The position numbers and the translations under genes are program-made. From NCBI RefSeq assembly GCF_000156575.1, contig NZ_GG666061.1:1-32212 (forward strand): a stretch of 32,212 nucleotides of DNA, given 5' to 3'. Position 1 is the first letter of the stretch. Each line of letters starts with the position of its first letter. The notes beneath the pieces are model-generated. The model was not told where the DNA came from. It searched no databases and worked only from the letters and a program-made list of their open reading frames with translations. Source of the stretch: Anaerococcus lactolyticus ATCC 51172 (lineage in GTDB: Bacteria; Bacillota; Clostridia; Tissierellales; Peptoniphilaceae). This document shows, piece by piece, positions 10,401-17,817 of the stretch.

Positions 10401-10569
10401 TTTTGAAGCAGGAGGAGATTCATTAAAAGCCATCCAACTTCGTAATAAAATTCAAGAAGTATTTTTAGTGGATATAGACTTGCTTGATATATTTAAGAAT
10501 CCTTCCATCAAAGAATTGAGTGCAATAGTTACTAAGGGAAAAGGAAGTATTGTTGAGGGAAGCTTATGA
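4498..10569 (+). CDS. eqbE: NRPS 1: ArCP-Cy-A(Cys)-[degenerate MT]-PCP-Cy-PCP, HMWP2/Irp2-like
   Basis: A 2023-residue synthetase. The ArCP has Ser39 in GLSSMQVM. Cy1 (about 95-520) opens with LTDVQYSYFIGR and has the cyclisation motif D228-LLVA-D233. The A domain (about 560-1380) has TSGTTGVPKG at 701-710 and the A10 lysine in NKNGKIDRKQ. My hand-read specificity code is D-L-Y-D-M-S-M-I-W, almost the cysteine code of HMWP2 but with Asp789 where Asn is usual. About 1000-1340 is an inserted methyltransferase-like region without the glycine-rich SAM loop, in the place of the HMWP2/PchE epimerase-type domain. PCP1 has Ser1434 in GGDSL. Cy2 (from about 1495) has D1616-NIIL-D1621. PCP2 has Ser1975. 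The protein would carry aryl-thiazoline and bis-thiazoline intermediates. The ATG has AAAGGAG upstream, and the stop overlaps the next gene as ATGA. Confidence 0.95.
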   Translation: MEFDARKEIKLIIEKWLKDTLKKSDIKENDNLIEKGLSSMQVMQLSGILKKEGLRISFAKLIEKPTLNSWFDLVANSKIIKKHSKDNKKSNDGKDSFNLTDVQYSYFIGRSDDQTLGGVGCHAYIEIDGKDIDYKRLNDAWNILQYRHPMLRARFTEDGKQEILDKPFSEEIEVFDLSNLDDEETKIRLDEIRENLSHRKFRVEIGEVAGLKLTNLSHNRNKIFFDLDLLVADVMSMSILLKELGELYLGKELDNLNNYTFKDYINNLEVDSEIYKKDQEFWKEKIDSFEIERPNLPLKKAPEQIKETRFTRRKRVIEKDKWSKIKELAASYKSTPSMVLLTAYALILERWTNQDKFFINLPLFNRDLSNENLKDMVADFTNILLVEHERKNDTSFLETLNRISETFIDNASHSSYSGVQVQRDISKSQGTSLNVAPVVFACNIDYPLETETSSKALGRITYMVSQTPGVWLDFQSYIKDGDLVLCWDSVDELFPEKMLDDMLNSLEEQLLRLTEKGNWKEKFDVLPKNQKQAREKELQSILPLNFPDERLYDGFIKNVKENPEKIAIIDSESKEEISYIDLYEKSLKIAGFLKENGIKKGDYVGITLPRSSKQIYAIFGILFSGAAYVAVGINQPSERRTKIYEQIGIKFVISENKTIENCKLDTGEVSLIDLDKTIDKSLGLDKPIEVSPFDSAYIIMTSGTTGVPKGVEIMHTSAINTINDLNEKYSINSNDTLLMVSAIDFDLSVYDIFGILGVGGTLITNNEDNYRNPDEWIRIIEKYKVSVWDSVPILFDMLVTMAEGEKKNLPLRIVMLSGDWIAKDLPGRFYKISEKENSIVVAMGGATEASIWSNYLNVPREIPKDWISIPYGKPLKNQVYRVVDELGRICPNYVKGELLIGGVGVAKCYHGDEDLTNRKYFEEDGLRWYRTGDNGRFWNDGTIEFLGRKDTQVKIKGHRIELGEIENALNLFDCVNKSVALVIKDGNINKLIGFVEGIADEEFNQKSVSIPDGNEEISQKYAYESFINELDSSVDRIILNIIKECKIFADGNCVTYEEIISKINPADSLKNVIKLWISNLCKKEIILKSSKDTYCLNKSNYDNFEKIKNIGIENNNSKLNEILLLINSNLLGIIQGKINPIEFFYHDYPLLSPVNLSKMLPWYNKVIEYILDYMQKDMDYNQKNIIFDYDSRDDLISERISSISNNNMHFYFDKSLNKLKQISGDFSAKSLHENDIESFHRTVQYVLAFNSIHRDINVKESLNELKNLLTYDGKIIMVEPKKRLGIQDITTSILNNFAGYDDSVISIDEWNNLFSDSGLRCIKQGSIGESMIYILELKKSSADPEFIKEELKRKVPIYMVPDDIVFIENMPQNKNGKIDRKQLEEKYIYREISSPNFSENLRQKELEEIRNLWIEVFEKHITTGTNFFSSGGDSLIATRLATKIENNYGIKFSIKDVMENITIESQAKIVKDRLKGHNFVDKISVMEDTLNGEEFDLTEVQQAYYIGRNEDMILGGVSTHCYFEIESMNIDVDKLEQAWNHLIDIHPMLRAVITDNGKQKILSDVPYYKIMTSVDSEVAIRNSMSQQVLNINQWPVFDIRISQHESKADIIHISFDNIILDGWSMFYVLEQWSNIYKYGKEDYKASNSTFRKYVDYSNKLKNTQKYSEDKEYWLKRVDGFLKAPIINNYQNNPITKGTKFIRREAYIEPIKWEAIKDIASKNNLTITSLLIGVYAEAIREVSENENFTINVTRFNRPQIDKEINEILGDFTTLLLLEIDNAKYKKLLDRFKEIQKRLINDLNHELFSGIEMQKELRKVETDKLVLMPIVFTSGIGINSWDDDKSLGKIVYGLSQTPQVFLDNQALVYNDGLKIYWDSIDEVLGKKNLDVMFEKYVNILNEIADNSFDEESTVMRTRKYNDKYFSVNNTSKQAEEIEKIGNGDFDIEKEMKGIWEEILNTSVENNHCKFFEAGGDSLKAIQLRNKIQEVFLVDIDLLDIFKNPSIKELSAIVTKGKGSIVEGSL

Positions 10570-12692
10570 TAAAGAAGGTTATTGTATGTGGTTCTAGGTT
10601 TGGGCAATTTTATATTGAAGCACTAAAAGATATGGAAAACATTGAAGTCATTGGACTTTTAGCTAATGGTAGTAATCGTTCTGTTAAGTGTGCAGATCAT
10701 TACAATTTAAAGATTTTTACTAGTGTTGAGAGTTTGCCAAAGGATATAGATGTTGCCTGTGTTGCCATAGGCTCTTCTGTATTTGGAGGTAATGGTGTAA
10801 AAATTGCCAAGGAGCTATTAAAAAAAAGAATAAATGTGTTGTTTGAGCAGCCAATTCATGTAAGGGAAATATCAGAACTCTATAATACTGCTATTTCGTA
10901 TAATGTTAAAATTAAGATTGGAAATTTATATAACAATTTACCAGCTGTTAGAAATTTTTTATTAAATGTCGAGAGAGCTGATATGATAAACCATGCATCC
11001 TATTTAATGGTGGATTTAAATACTCAACTATCATATCCTGTATCAGGAATCATAAAACAAATTTTAAAGGACACCACTGTAGTAAATGAGAATTACAAAT
11101 ATATTGAGCAAGAGTCATGTTGCAATATATTATCTATGAATGTAAACAAGGTGGAAGTTTTAGTAAAAGCCTTTAATGAAATGGGGCAGAATAATTTAGA
11201 TTCAAATATGCGTATGCTTTTTTCGATGGTGGTTGGATATCCTTCTGGAAGATTAGTTTTATCAAGTCCTTTAGGACCAGTTTTTTGGGAACAACCCCCT
11301 AATGTACCAAAAATAGATCTTATTCCAAGTTTTTTAGATGGTGATGATAGAGTGGGATGCAACAAACCTTGGATATCAGTCCTATATCAGGCTGATGAAT
11401 ATAATAAGAACTATATATATAGAAATATCTGGGTTAAAGCTATAAAAGATGATTTAAAGAAGTTTATTTTTAATAAGATAAATGAAGAACAATTAATCGA
11501 TATAGAAATTCAACATGATTTAGAAATTGCTGTGTTATGGCAAAAATTAATGGGCAACTTAGGGTATCCTAAAATAAAATTGAACGATACTACTAAATAT
11601 ATTGATCCTTATATTTTTAAGCGCACTGATATTAATTGCTATAGCGTAAAAGAATCTATTAATGAGTTAAATAAAATTAGTAGAGACACTATGTTTTATT
11701 ATTTAACTAAACACATATCAGAAAATAGTATTCCTATTTCGATATTATTTAATAAAATAGGGATTAGTGAAAAGTATAAGATAATAATGGAAAGATGGAT
11801 ACTTCATCTGGAATCTTTTAATTATTTAGAAAAAAAAGATGATAGCATCATTATTAAATCGAAAAGAATAGATTGGAATGATCTAATTGGAAAATGGGAT
11901 TTACTAGAAAGCAAATGGAACACAAAAGCAATGCCGATGAATGTGTTTCAATATTTTAGGGAAAATGCTAGACTATTAAATGATTTATTAAATAATAAAG
12001 TTAATGCCAATGAAATTTTATTTTCAAAGGGTAGCGATGAAATTGCTAAAGGATTATATTCTAAAACAGCAATAGCGATATACTTGAATGAATTAATAGT
12101 TAGTAATATAAAAGAATTGTTAAACGAAAAAAATATAACAATTTTAGAACTGGGAGGAGGAACAGCATCTACTACAGAAAAAATAGTATCTAATATAGAA
12201 TACGACAAATATATTTTCACGGATATATCTCCTTATTTTATAGAAAAAGCAAAAGATGCATTTCGAGAATATACAGGTATAGAATATGGGATTATAAATA
12301 TAGATGATGATGAATCTTATAATCAAGTCAGTAGTAAAGTTGACTTAATAATAGCTGTAGGAGTATTAAATAATGCTAGAAACATTGAAAGTTCATTAAT
12401 GTATATAAAAAAAATATTAAAAGATGATGGTATATTAATGATTGTGGAGGCTGTTGATGAATCACCAGAAATTTTAATATCACAAGTGTTTATGATGACA
12501 GAAACAGATGATATACGTAATGAAGAAAACATTACCTTTTTGAAAATGAATCAATGGATAGAGATGTTTAAAAAACTAGGATTTAAACTCTTGACATTTG
12601 AACCAAAGAATGGAAATTGGTTAGAAGATTTTAATCAAAAGTTATTCATATTAAAAAATAATGGAGATGAAGATTATGGGAATAGAAAGTAA
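10566..12692 (+). CDS. eqbF: Thiazolinyl imide reductase fused to a SAM-dependent methyltransferase
   Basis: A 708-residue two-part protein. Residues 1 to about 370 resemble Irp3/YbtU/PchG reductases, which use NADPH to reduce a carrier-bound thiazoline to thiazolidine: VCGSRFGQFYIEAL is the nucleotide-binding start, followed by GLLANGSNRS and FEQPIH. Residues about 380-708 resemble the methyltransferase region embedded in NRPS 2, including the helical lead-in with ERWILHLESFNYLEKK. They have an intact SAM loop ILELGGGTA at 526-534 and FTDISPYF, so this half should be catalytic. YbtU and PchG, as known, are single-domain proteins of about 350-370 residues, so the C-terminal half is an addition. 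Start ATG overlaps the NRPS 1 stop by 4 bases. The methylated position cannot be read from sequence. The order suggests equivalence to eqbF, but I cannot confirm the same domain fusion there. Confidence 0.85.
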   Translation: MIKKVIVCGSRFGQFYIEALKDMENIEVIGLLANGSNRSVKCADHYNLKIFTSVESLPKDIDVACVAIGSSVFGGNGVKIAKELLKKRINVLFEQPIHVREISELYNTAISYNVKIKIGNLYNNLPAVRNFLLNVERADMINHASYLMVDLNTQLSYPVSGIIKQILKDTTVVNENYKYIEQESCCNILSMNVNKVEVLVKAFNEMGQNNLDSNMRMLFSMVVGYPSGRLVLSSPLGPVFWEQPPNVPKIDLIPSFLDGDDRVGCNKPWISVLYQADEYNKNYIYRNIWVKAIKDDLKKFIFNKINEEQLIDIEIQHDLEIAVLWQKLMGNLGYPKIKLNDTTKYIDPYIFKRTDINCYSVKESINELNKISRDTMFYYLTKHISENSIPISILFNKIGISEKYKIIMERWILHLESFNYLEKKDDSIIIKSKRIDWNDLIGKWDLLESKWNTKAMPMNVFQYFRENARLLNDLLNNKVNANEILFSKGSDEIAKGLYSKTAIAIYLNELIVSNIKELLNEKNITILELGGGTASTTEKIVSNIEYDKYIFTDISPYFIEKAKDAFREYTGIEYGIINIDDDESYNQVSSKVDLIIAVGVLNNARNIESSLMYIKKILKDDGILMIVEAVDESPEILISQVFMMTETDDIRNEENITFLKMNQWIEMFKKLGFKLLTFEPKNGNWLEDFNQKLFILKNNGDEDYGNRK

Positions 12693-15600
12693 GTTAATAG
12701 AACTATACAGAAATGGGCTTGAGGTATTTGTTAATAAAGAAGAATTAAATTACAGGTCTACTAGTGGAATACCTAAAAAAGAGGATATAGATTTTCTAAA
12801 AAAATATAAAAATGAAATTGTTACTATATTAAATAAGAACAGCATTAATTCTACTTGTGTGTTAGAGGATAATGAAATTCCTCTAACAGAAATTCAAAGT
12901 GCATATTTATTAGGTAGAGAGAATCACTTTGAATTAGGAGGGGTTTCAAGTCATGTTTATATGGAAGCAAGGTTGCCATTATTGGAAAAGAGTAGAACAG
13001 AGGATGTTTGGAATAATATAATAAAAGAACATGAAGCTTTACGTTCGATATTTACATCAAATAATACACAAAAAATATTAAAAAGAGATATGTATTACCC
13101 AATTGAATTTAATGAAGGTATAGGTATAAATGAAAAAGTGAAATCAACAAGAGAGAGGTTGAGGGGGAAAAAATATAAATCTAATATATGGCCGTTATTT
13201 GATATAGTTATAAGTCAAATGGATGATTATAGCTTACTTCATCTTTCCTTTGATTTTTTAATTTTAGATTGGACTAGTATTTTGATTCTATTGAAAGAAT
13301 TTGAAAATAATTATTTCAATAATGTAACTATTTCAAATAGTATTTATAATCTTAAAGAGATTAGAATGAGCCAACTTGCTCTAAAGAAAAGTTCAAAATA
13401 TCTATCAGATAAAGAGTTTTGGGAGAGTAGAATCCCTACTCTCCCAGGTTCACCTTTATTGCCAATCCAAAACACCACAATTCAAGATGGATTTGAGAGA
13501 ATGCAGATTAAAGTTGATATTATTAAATGGACTAAAATAAAATCGAATTTAGCGAAATTAGGTTTTACGCAAACATCTTTTTTAATAACAATAATGGCCA
13601 TTATAATTAACAACTGGAGTTCTAATTCTAAATTTTCTCTTAATTTAACAACCATGAATAGACCAAAAAAATATGATGAGATAGATATTGTAAATGATTT
13701 TACAGCAACGAATCTTTTGGAAGTTGAAATAAACAATAAGCAACTTTTTTGTGATTTATTAAAAAAGGTACAAGAACAGATTATTGATGATTTAAAGCAT
13801 GAAACATTTACAGGAGTAGAAACTATTCGTGCAATTAGGAAAGATACAGCTAAGAGAAATAGTATATTTCCATTTGTTTTTACGAGTGCATTAGGTATAA
13901 GTTCATCTGATTATAAATATATTCACTTACAAGAGGAAGGGTTAAGTGAAACTCCTCAAGTTTTTATGGATTGTCAAGTTATGGAAGTAAATCAAGAATT
14001 AATAGTTAACTTTGATTTGAGATCAGGTGTTTTTTCAAAAGAATTATCAAAAGCAATAGTAGAAAGTTATTTAGAATTATTAAATTGTTTTTCTGATTCA
14101 GCATTTTTTAATGTACCTATATCATATATTTATGAAAAAAATGGGTTAGAAAGTAATAAAGCTTTATTTAACGATGATCTATCGAAACAGAAAAATTATT
14201 ATGGAGACATTGACGATTTTAATAATGTAAAATTAAAAACTCTTAGCTTTTCTGACAAACAAAAAAGTGAAGATACTTTTAGTGTTATGGAGGTTAAAAA
14301 TATATTAAAAGAAAGAGATGATTTTTCTAACCAAGTGATGTTAAGAACTTTGATAAAGATTAGAGAGGGTATAGATTTTAGTAACCAAAATTTGGATTAC
14401 AAATCAGAAGTTATTAATAATTATCATTGGATTATTAATAAATGGGAAGATCATCTGGAAAAATGTGGTTATTTAGAAAAAAAAGAGAATAACTATATTG
14501 TCCTTAACGAGGGAATGGAATTGCTTAAGCAAAAAATAGATATGGATCTTTTGAAATCCAGATGGACTCAAAGAATTGGAAATCCAGATGTTTTAGACTA
14601 TATAGTTAAAATTTCAGAGAATATTATTGATATTCTTAATGGAAAAATAGAACCAATATCTATTCTATTTCCTCAAGGGAATTTTAGAGTTGTGGAATCC
14701 ATATATGGTGATAATATTTTTTGCAAATATTATAACGAAATTATAAAGACAGCAATAGATGAAATATTGAATACAAAATCTTATGTAGACAAATGTGTTA
14801 AAATTCTTGAATTAGGAGCAGGAACAGGGAACACTACGAAAACTATATTACAAATGTTTAATGAAAAAAGACTACACTACAGATATGATTTCACAGATAT
14901 AGCTCTATCTTTCTTGTCAAATGCTAAGGGTAAGTTTGATGATTATGATAATGTAGAATACAAACAAATAGATATAGACAAAAGCTTTGATGATCAAAAT
15001 TTAAAAGAAAATGAATATGATATTGTTCTTGCTGTTGGTGTATTAGAAAATGCAGAAAATTTAAGTTTTACAATTTCTAACATAGAAAAAGTTCTAAAAA
15101 ATGATGGTTGGCTTATAATATTGGAACCAGTCATTGATGAACCTTGGATACTTATGACACAATTGTTTTTTATGAATAAAAGGAGTGAGTCAGAGTCTAA
15201 GAATCCAATTTATTTCAACAGGAAAAATTGGATTAATGTGATTAGCAATCATAACGGCAAAGAAATATCAAGCAAAATTTTTTCGTTAGGTGAAAAAAAT
15301 AAATTTAATTACAATAACATTGAAATTTTTTTCGCGAAAAAAAATATTTTAGGAATGGATAAATTAACTGAAAGTAAAGGGAAAGAGGAGAACAACATCC
15401 ATTGCGAAGGAGAAAACAATTCTTTGCTTAGAAGTATTTGTGGCTTGGCTAGGAACACATTAAAAAATGATGAGGTTAATATATATAGTGATTTATACGA
15501 ATGTGGAGCTGACTCGCTTCTTTTGGCACAAATGGCAAATGAGATAAAAGAGCTTTTATATAATGAAGGTAATAATAAAATAGATTATGATATGATTTTC

Positions 15601-16629
15601 AGGCAGTTGTTGAGTAAACCTAGAATATCAGACCTATTAGAAATAATTATTGATAAACCAGAAATTAAAGAGCAAAGCAAAGATTCAAAAAAAACAGGGA
15701 ATATTGGGCAAATAACAATTCTTAATGAGGGGCATGAGTTACTAAGGGTAATTTTTCATGCTGGCTTCGGAACAATGAATAGTATGAAATATGTTATTGA
15801 TAATTTATTAAAAGACAATAGCTCGAGTATTGCATGCATTACTGTTAAGGATAGTAATTTATATAACAGTGTAAGTAATGAGGATCTTGTTCCAGCGATA
15901 AGTAGAGAGTATTCAGAATTAATCTTTGCTACAGGATACAAAAAAGTACAGTTGATAGGTTATTGTTCGGGAGGCTGTTTAGCTTTAGAAACAGCACATC
16001 ACTTGATGAAAAAACATATTGCAATAGATGATTTAGTGTTATTAGACAGTTACCCATCTCCTAAAAAGAGAATAGATGAAAAAATTATAGAGCTTATGTT
16101 CTTGCCAAATTATAACATAACCCCACACATGGTAATTAAAGACATTGATGATAATGAACTAAACAGTGTGGTGTCAGAAATATATAAAACAATAAAGATT
16201 AATAAGGAAATTTCTTTATTAGAATATTTGGGAGAAAAACCAAAACATATAAAATTATTTAATTCATTAAGAGAATTATTTTCTTTAGATTTGGAAGAAA
16301 GGATGAAGCTATATGCTAAAACTATTTGGGATGTGACTAATGAAGAAATAGGTTATGAGTTTTTGAAAACGACTTATCAAACTTATATATCAACATTTAA
16401 CAGCTCAAATTATGAGCCATTTCCTTACATTGGGAGAGTAAGATATTTATCAGCGAAGGAAAACTTTGATTTAGTACAAATGGAGAAACAAAATGTTATA
16501 AACTATTGGAAAAAGTTTTGCTTAGGACAATTTAGTATACATGAGATTCCAGGGGATCATGTTTCTTGTGTTGAAAATAAGGATAATGCAAAATATGTGT
16601 CTAATCTTATTATTAATAATCAGATTTAG
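12676..16629 (+). CDS. eqbG: NRPS 2: TubC-like docking-Cy-MT-PCP-TE, terminal module without A domain
   Basis: A 1317-residue synthetase. Residues 1-55 (ESKLIELYRNGLEVFVNKEE then LNY and YKNEIVTIL) match TubC_N-type docking domains, also seen at the PchF start. The Cy domain (68 to about 500) starts IPLTEIQSAYLLGR and has D193-FLIL-D198. The MT (about 550-890) has an intact SAM loop ILELGAGTG at 710-718. The PCP has Ser947 in CGADSLLL. The TE (about 1010-1317) has GYCSGG with Cys1097 at the nucleophile position and a late His in GDHVSC. There is no A domain, so its cysteine must be loaded in trans by NRPS 1, as HMWP2 does for HMWP1. ATG at 12676 is preferred to ATGs at 12661 and 12667 because GGAG at 12663-12666 fits only it. 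It overlaps the previous gene by 17 bases. Confidence 0.92.
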   Translation: MGIESKLIELYRNGLEVFVNKEELNYRSTSGIPKKEDIDFLKKYKNEIVTILNKNSINSTCVLEDNEIPLTEIQSAYLLGRENHFELGGVSSHVYMEARLPLLEKSRTEDVWNNIIKEHEALRSIFTSNNTQKILKRDMYYPIEFNEGIGINEKVKSTRERLRGKKYKSNIWPLFDIVISQMDDYSLLHLSFDFLILDWTSILILLKEFENNYFNNVTISNSIYNLKEIRMSQLALKKSSKYLSDKEFWESRIPTLPGSPLLPIQNTTIQDGFERMQIKVDIIKWTKIKSNLAKLGFTQTSFLITIMAIIINNWSSNSKFSLNLTTMNRPKKYDEIDIVNDFTATNLLEVEINNKQLFCDLLKKVQEQIIDDLKHETFTGVETIRAIRKDTAKRNSIFPFVFTSALGISSSDYKYIHLQEEGLSETPQVFMDCQVMEVNQELIVNFDLRSGVFSKELSKAIVESYLELLNCFSDSAFFNVPISYIYEKNGLESNKALFNDDLSKQKNYYGDIDDFNNVKLKTLSFSDKQKSEDTFSVMEVKNILKERDDFSNQVMLRTLIKIREGIDFSNQNLDYKSEVINNYHWIINKWEDHLEKCGYLEKKENNYIVLNEGMELLKQKIDMDLLKSRWTQRIGNPDVLDYIVKISENIIDILNGKIEPISILFPQGNFRVVESIYGDNIFCKYYNEIIKTAIDEILNTKSYVDKCVKILELGAGTGNTTKTILQMFNEKRLHYRYDFTDIALSFLSNAKGKFDDYDNVEYKQIDIDKSFDDQNLKENEYDIVLAVGVLENAENLSFTISNIEKVLKNDGWLIILEPVIDEPWILMTQLFFMNKRSESESKNPIYFNRKNWINVISNHNGKEISSKIFSLGEKNKFNYNNIEIFFAKKNILGMDKLTESKGKEENNIHCEGENNSLLRSICGLARNTLKNDEVNIYSDLYECGADSLLLAQMANEIKELLYNEGNNKIDYDMIFRQLLSKPRISDLLEIIIDKPEIKEQSKDSKKTGNIGQITILNEGHELLRVIFHAGFGTMNSMKYVIDNLLKDNSSSIACITVKDSNLYNSVSNEDLVPAISREYSELIFATGYKKVQLIGYCSGGCLALETAHHLMKKHIAIDDLVLLDSYPSPKKRIDEKIIELMFLPNYNITPHMVIKDIDDNELNSVVSEIYKTIKINKEISLLEYLGEKPKHIKLFNSLRELFSLDLEERMKLYAKTIWDVTNEEIGYEFLKTTYQTYISTFNSSNYEPFPYIGRVRYLSAKENFDLVQMEKQNVINYWKKFCLGQFSIHEIPGDHVSCVENKDNAKYVSNLIINNQI

Positions 16630-16701
16630 TATTATAATACAATAATTATTAGAAATTATTACACAAATAACTTCTCTTAATATGTTTATTTTCTGTTTTA
16701 A

Positions 16702-16842
16702 TTACACATAGGTCTAGATTCAAGTAGTTTAATTGGTGAAGTTGATAGATATCTTAAGATAAGGAGGTGGGAGATTTAAATTGAGAAAAAAGAGTTGAAC
16801 TCAACAAAAGTAAATAATTTTTTAAATAACTGTGTATTGAAA
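16702..16842 (+). pseudogene. Possible remnant of a carrier protein (ACP/PCP)
   Basis: One frame reads LHIGLDSSSLIGEVDRYLK, then a short stretch, a TAA at 16777-16779, then IEKKELNSTKVNNFL. The first part resembles the phosphopantetheine site and following helix of a small carrier protein (LG-DS-xL), and the second part resembles its last helices. No start codon or N-terminal half can be read, because a stop precedes it at 16699-16701. If correct, it is the decayed tail of an extra carrier protein. The stretch is short and the assignment rests on pattern only. Confidence 0.35.
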
Positions 16843-16929
16843 TAAATTTATTTCAGTCAGAAATTGATGTTATAGTTCTATATATAAAAAAATCAAAAAA
16901 TCTTGGCTGTTTTAGAGAATAATTGAGTT

Positions 16930-17714
16930 ATCGTCATAAATATTAATGAACCTGATTATGTGGATTTAGGATTAAGAACAAGAAATATTACAATGTGTAA
17001 AGAAAACAAAAATAAAATTGCAGTTGGGAAAAATTTTATAAGCATAGAAAACTATTTTTTTCTCATTATAAAGATAAATAAATTCTAAATATAAAAAATT
17101 GTGTAATTCCAAAAAATCATACAATTGCAATAATTGGCAATAATGACTCAGGGAAAACCACTTTTTCAAGGTGTCTATGCGGTTTAGAAAGAAAGTTTAA
17201 TGGAAAAACTGTGATTGATGGGAAAACACATACAAATAAAGAAATGCTTAAAAAATCATTTTTGGTAATGCAAGATGTTAATCATCAATTATTTACGGAG
17301 AGCGTAAATGAGGAGATACGAATCTCAACTGATAAAATTGATGATAATAAGATAAATGAAATATTGGATAAATTTAATTTAAAGAGTAAATTTGATTCCC
17401 ATCCTATGACTTTATCAGGAGGAGAAAAACAAAGACTTGCTATAATTACCGCATTAGTCTCTAAAAGGGAAATTTTAATTTTTGATGAGCCTACTTCTGG
17501 ACTTGATAGGGACAATATGCTTGAGTTTTCAGATTTTGTAAAGGAACTTTCAGATGATATAACTAAAATTATTGTAACTAATGATTATGAGTTGATTTTA
17601 GAAATTTGTGATTATGTTATACATCTGGAAGATGGAAAAATTAAAGACTCCTATTTTTTAAACGATAAGGGAAATGAGAAATTAAAGGATTATTTTTGTG
17701 ATAATCAAATATAA
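16930..17714 (+). pseudogene. Decayed ECF-type ATPase: linker plus second nucleotide-binding domain
   Basis: From 17082 one frame is open to the stop at 17714 and reads as an ABC ATPase domain: Walker A GNNDSGKTT (about 17136-17162), Q-loop region MQDVNHQLF, signature LSGGEKQRLA and Walker B ILIFDEPTSGLD. It parallels the second half of the intact ECF ATPase at 24118-25491 (MQDVNYQLF, LSGGQKQRL, IFIFDEPTSGLD). Upstream, another frame holds the equivalent of the inter-domain linker (GLRTRN then FISIEN). A single missing base near 17080 would join the two. The first ATPase domain is gone. The GTG at 17211 would start downstream of Walker A, so no functional ATPase can be made. It is a paralogue remnant of the intact transporter. 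Confidence 0.75.
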
Positions 17715-17817
17715 AAGGCTAAAAAAGTATAATTTAATATTATTTATAATCTATTAAAAATAAAGTAGGTTTAGTGACATGGTGCAACAATATAAAAGTA
17801 TTGATAAATAGAATAGG

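Noticed and set aside
16629-16660. Palindrome GTATTATAATAC and a second dyad just after NRPS 2 as terminator
   Set aside because: Pure A/T stems with no following T-run; weak and common in such AT-rich sequence.
17211-17714. Stand-alone 167-residue ATPase from GTG 17211
   Set aside because: The same frame continues upstream with Walker A, which a GTG start would leave out; this is part of a decayed gene.
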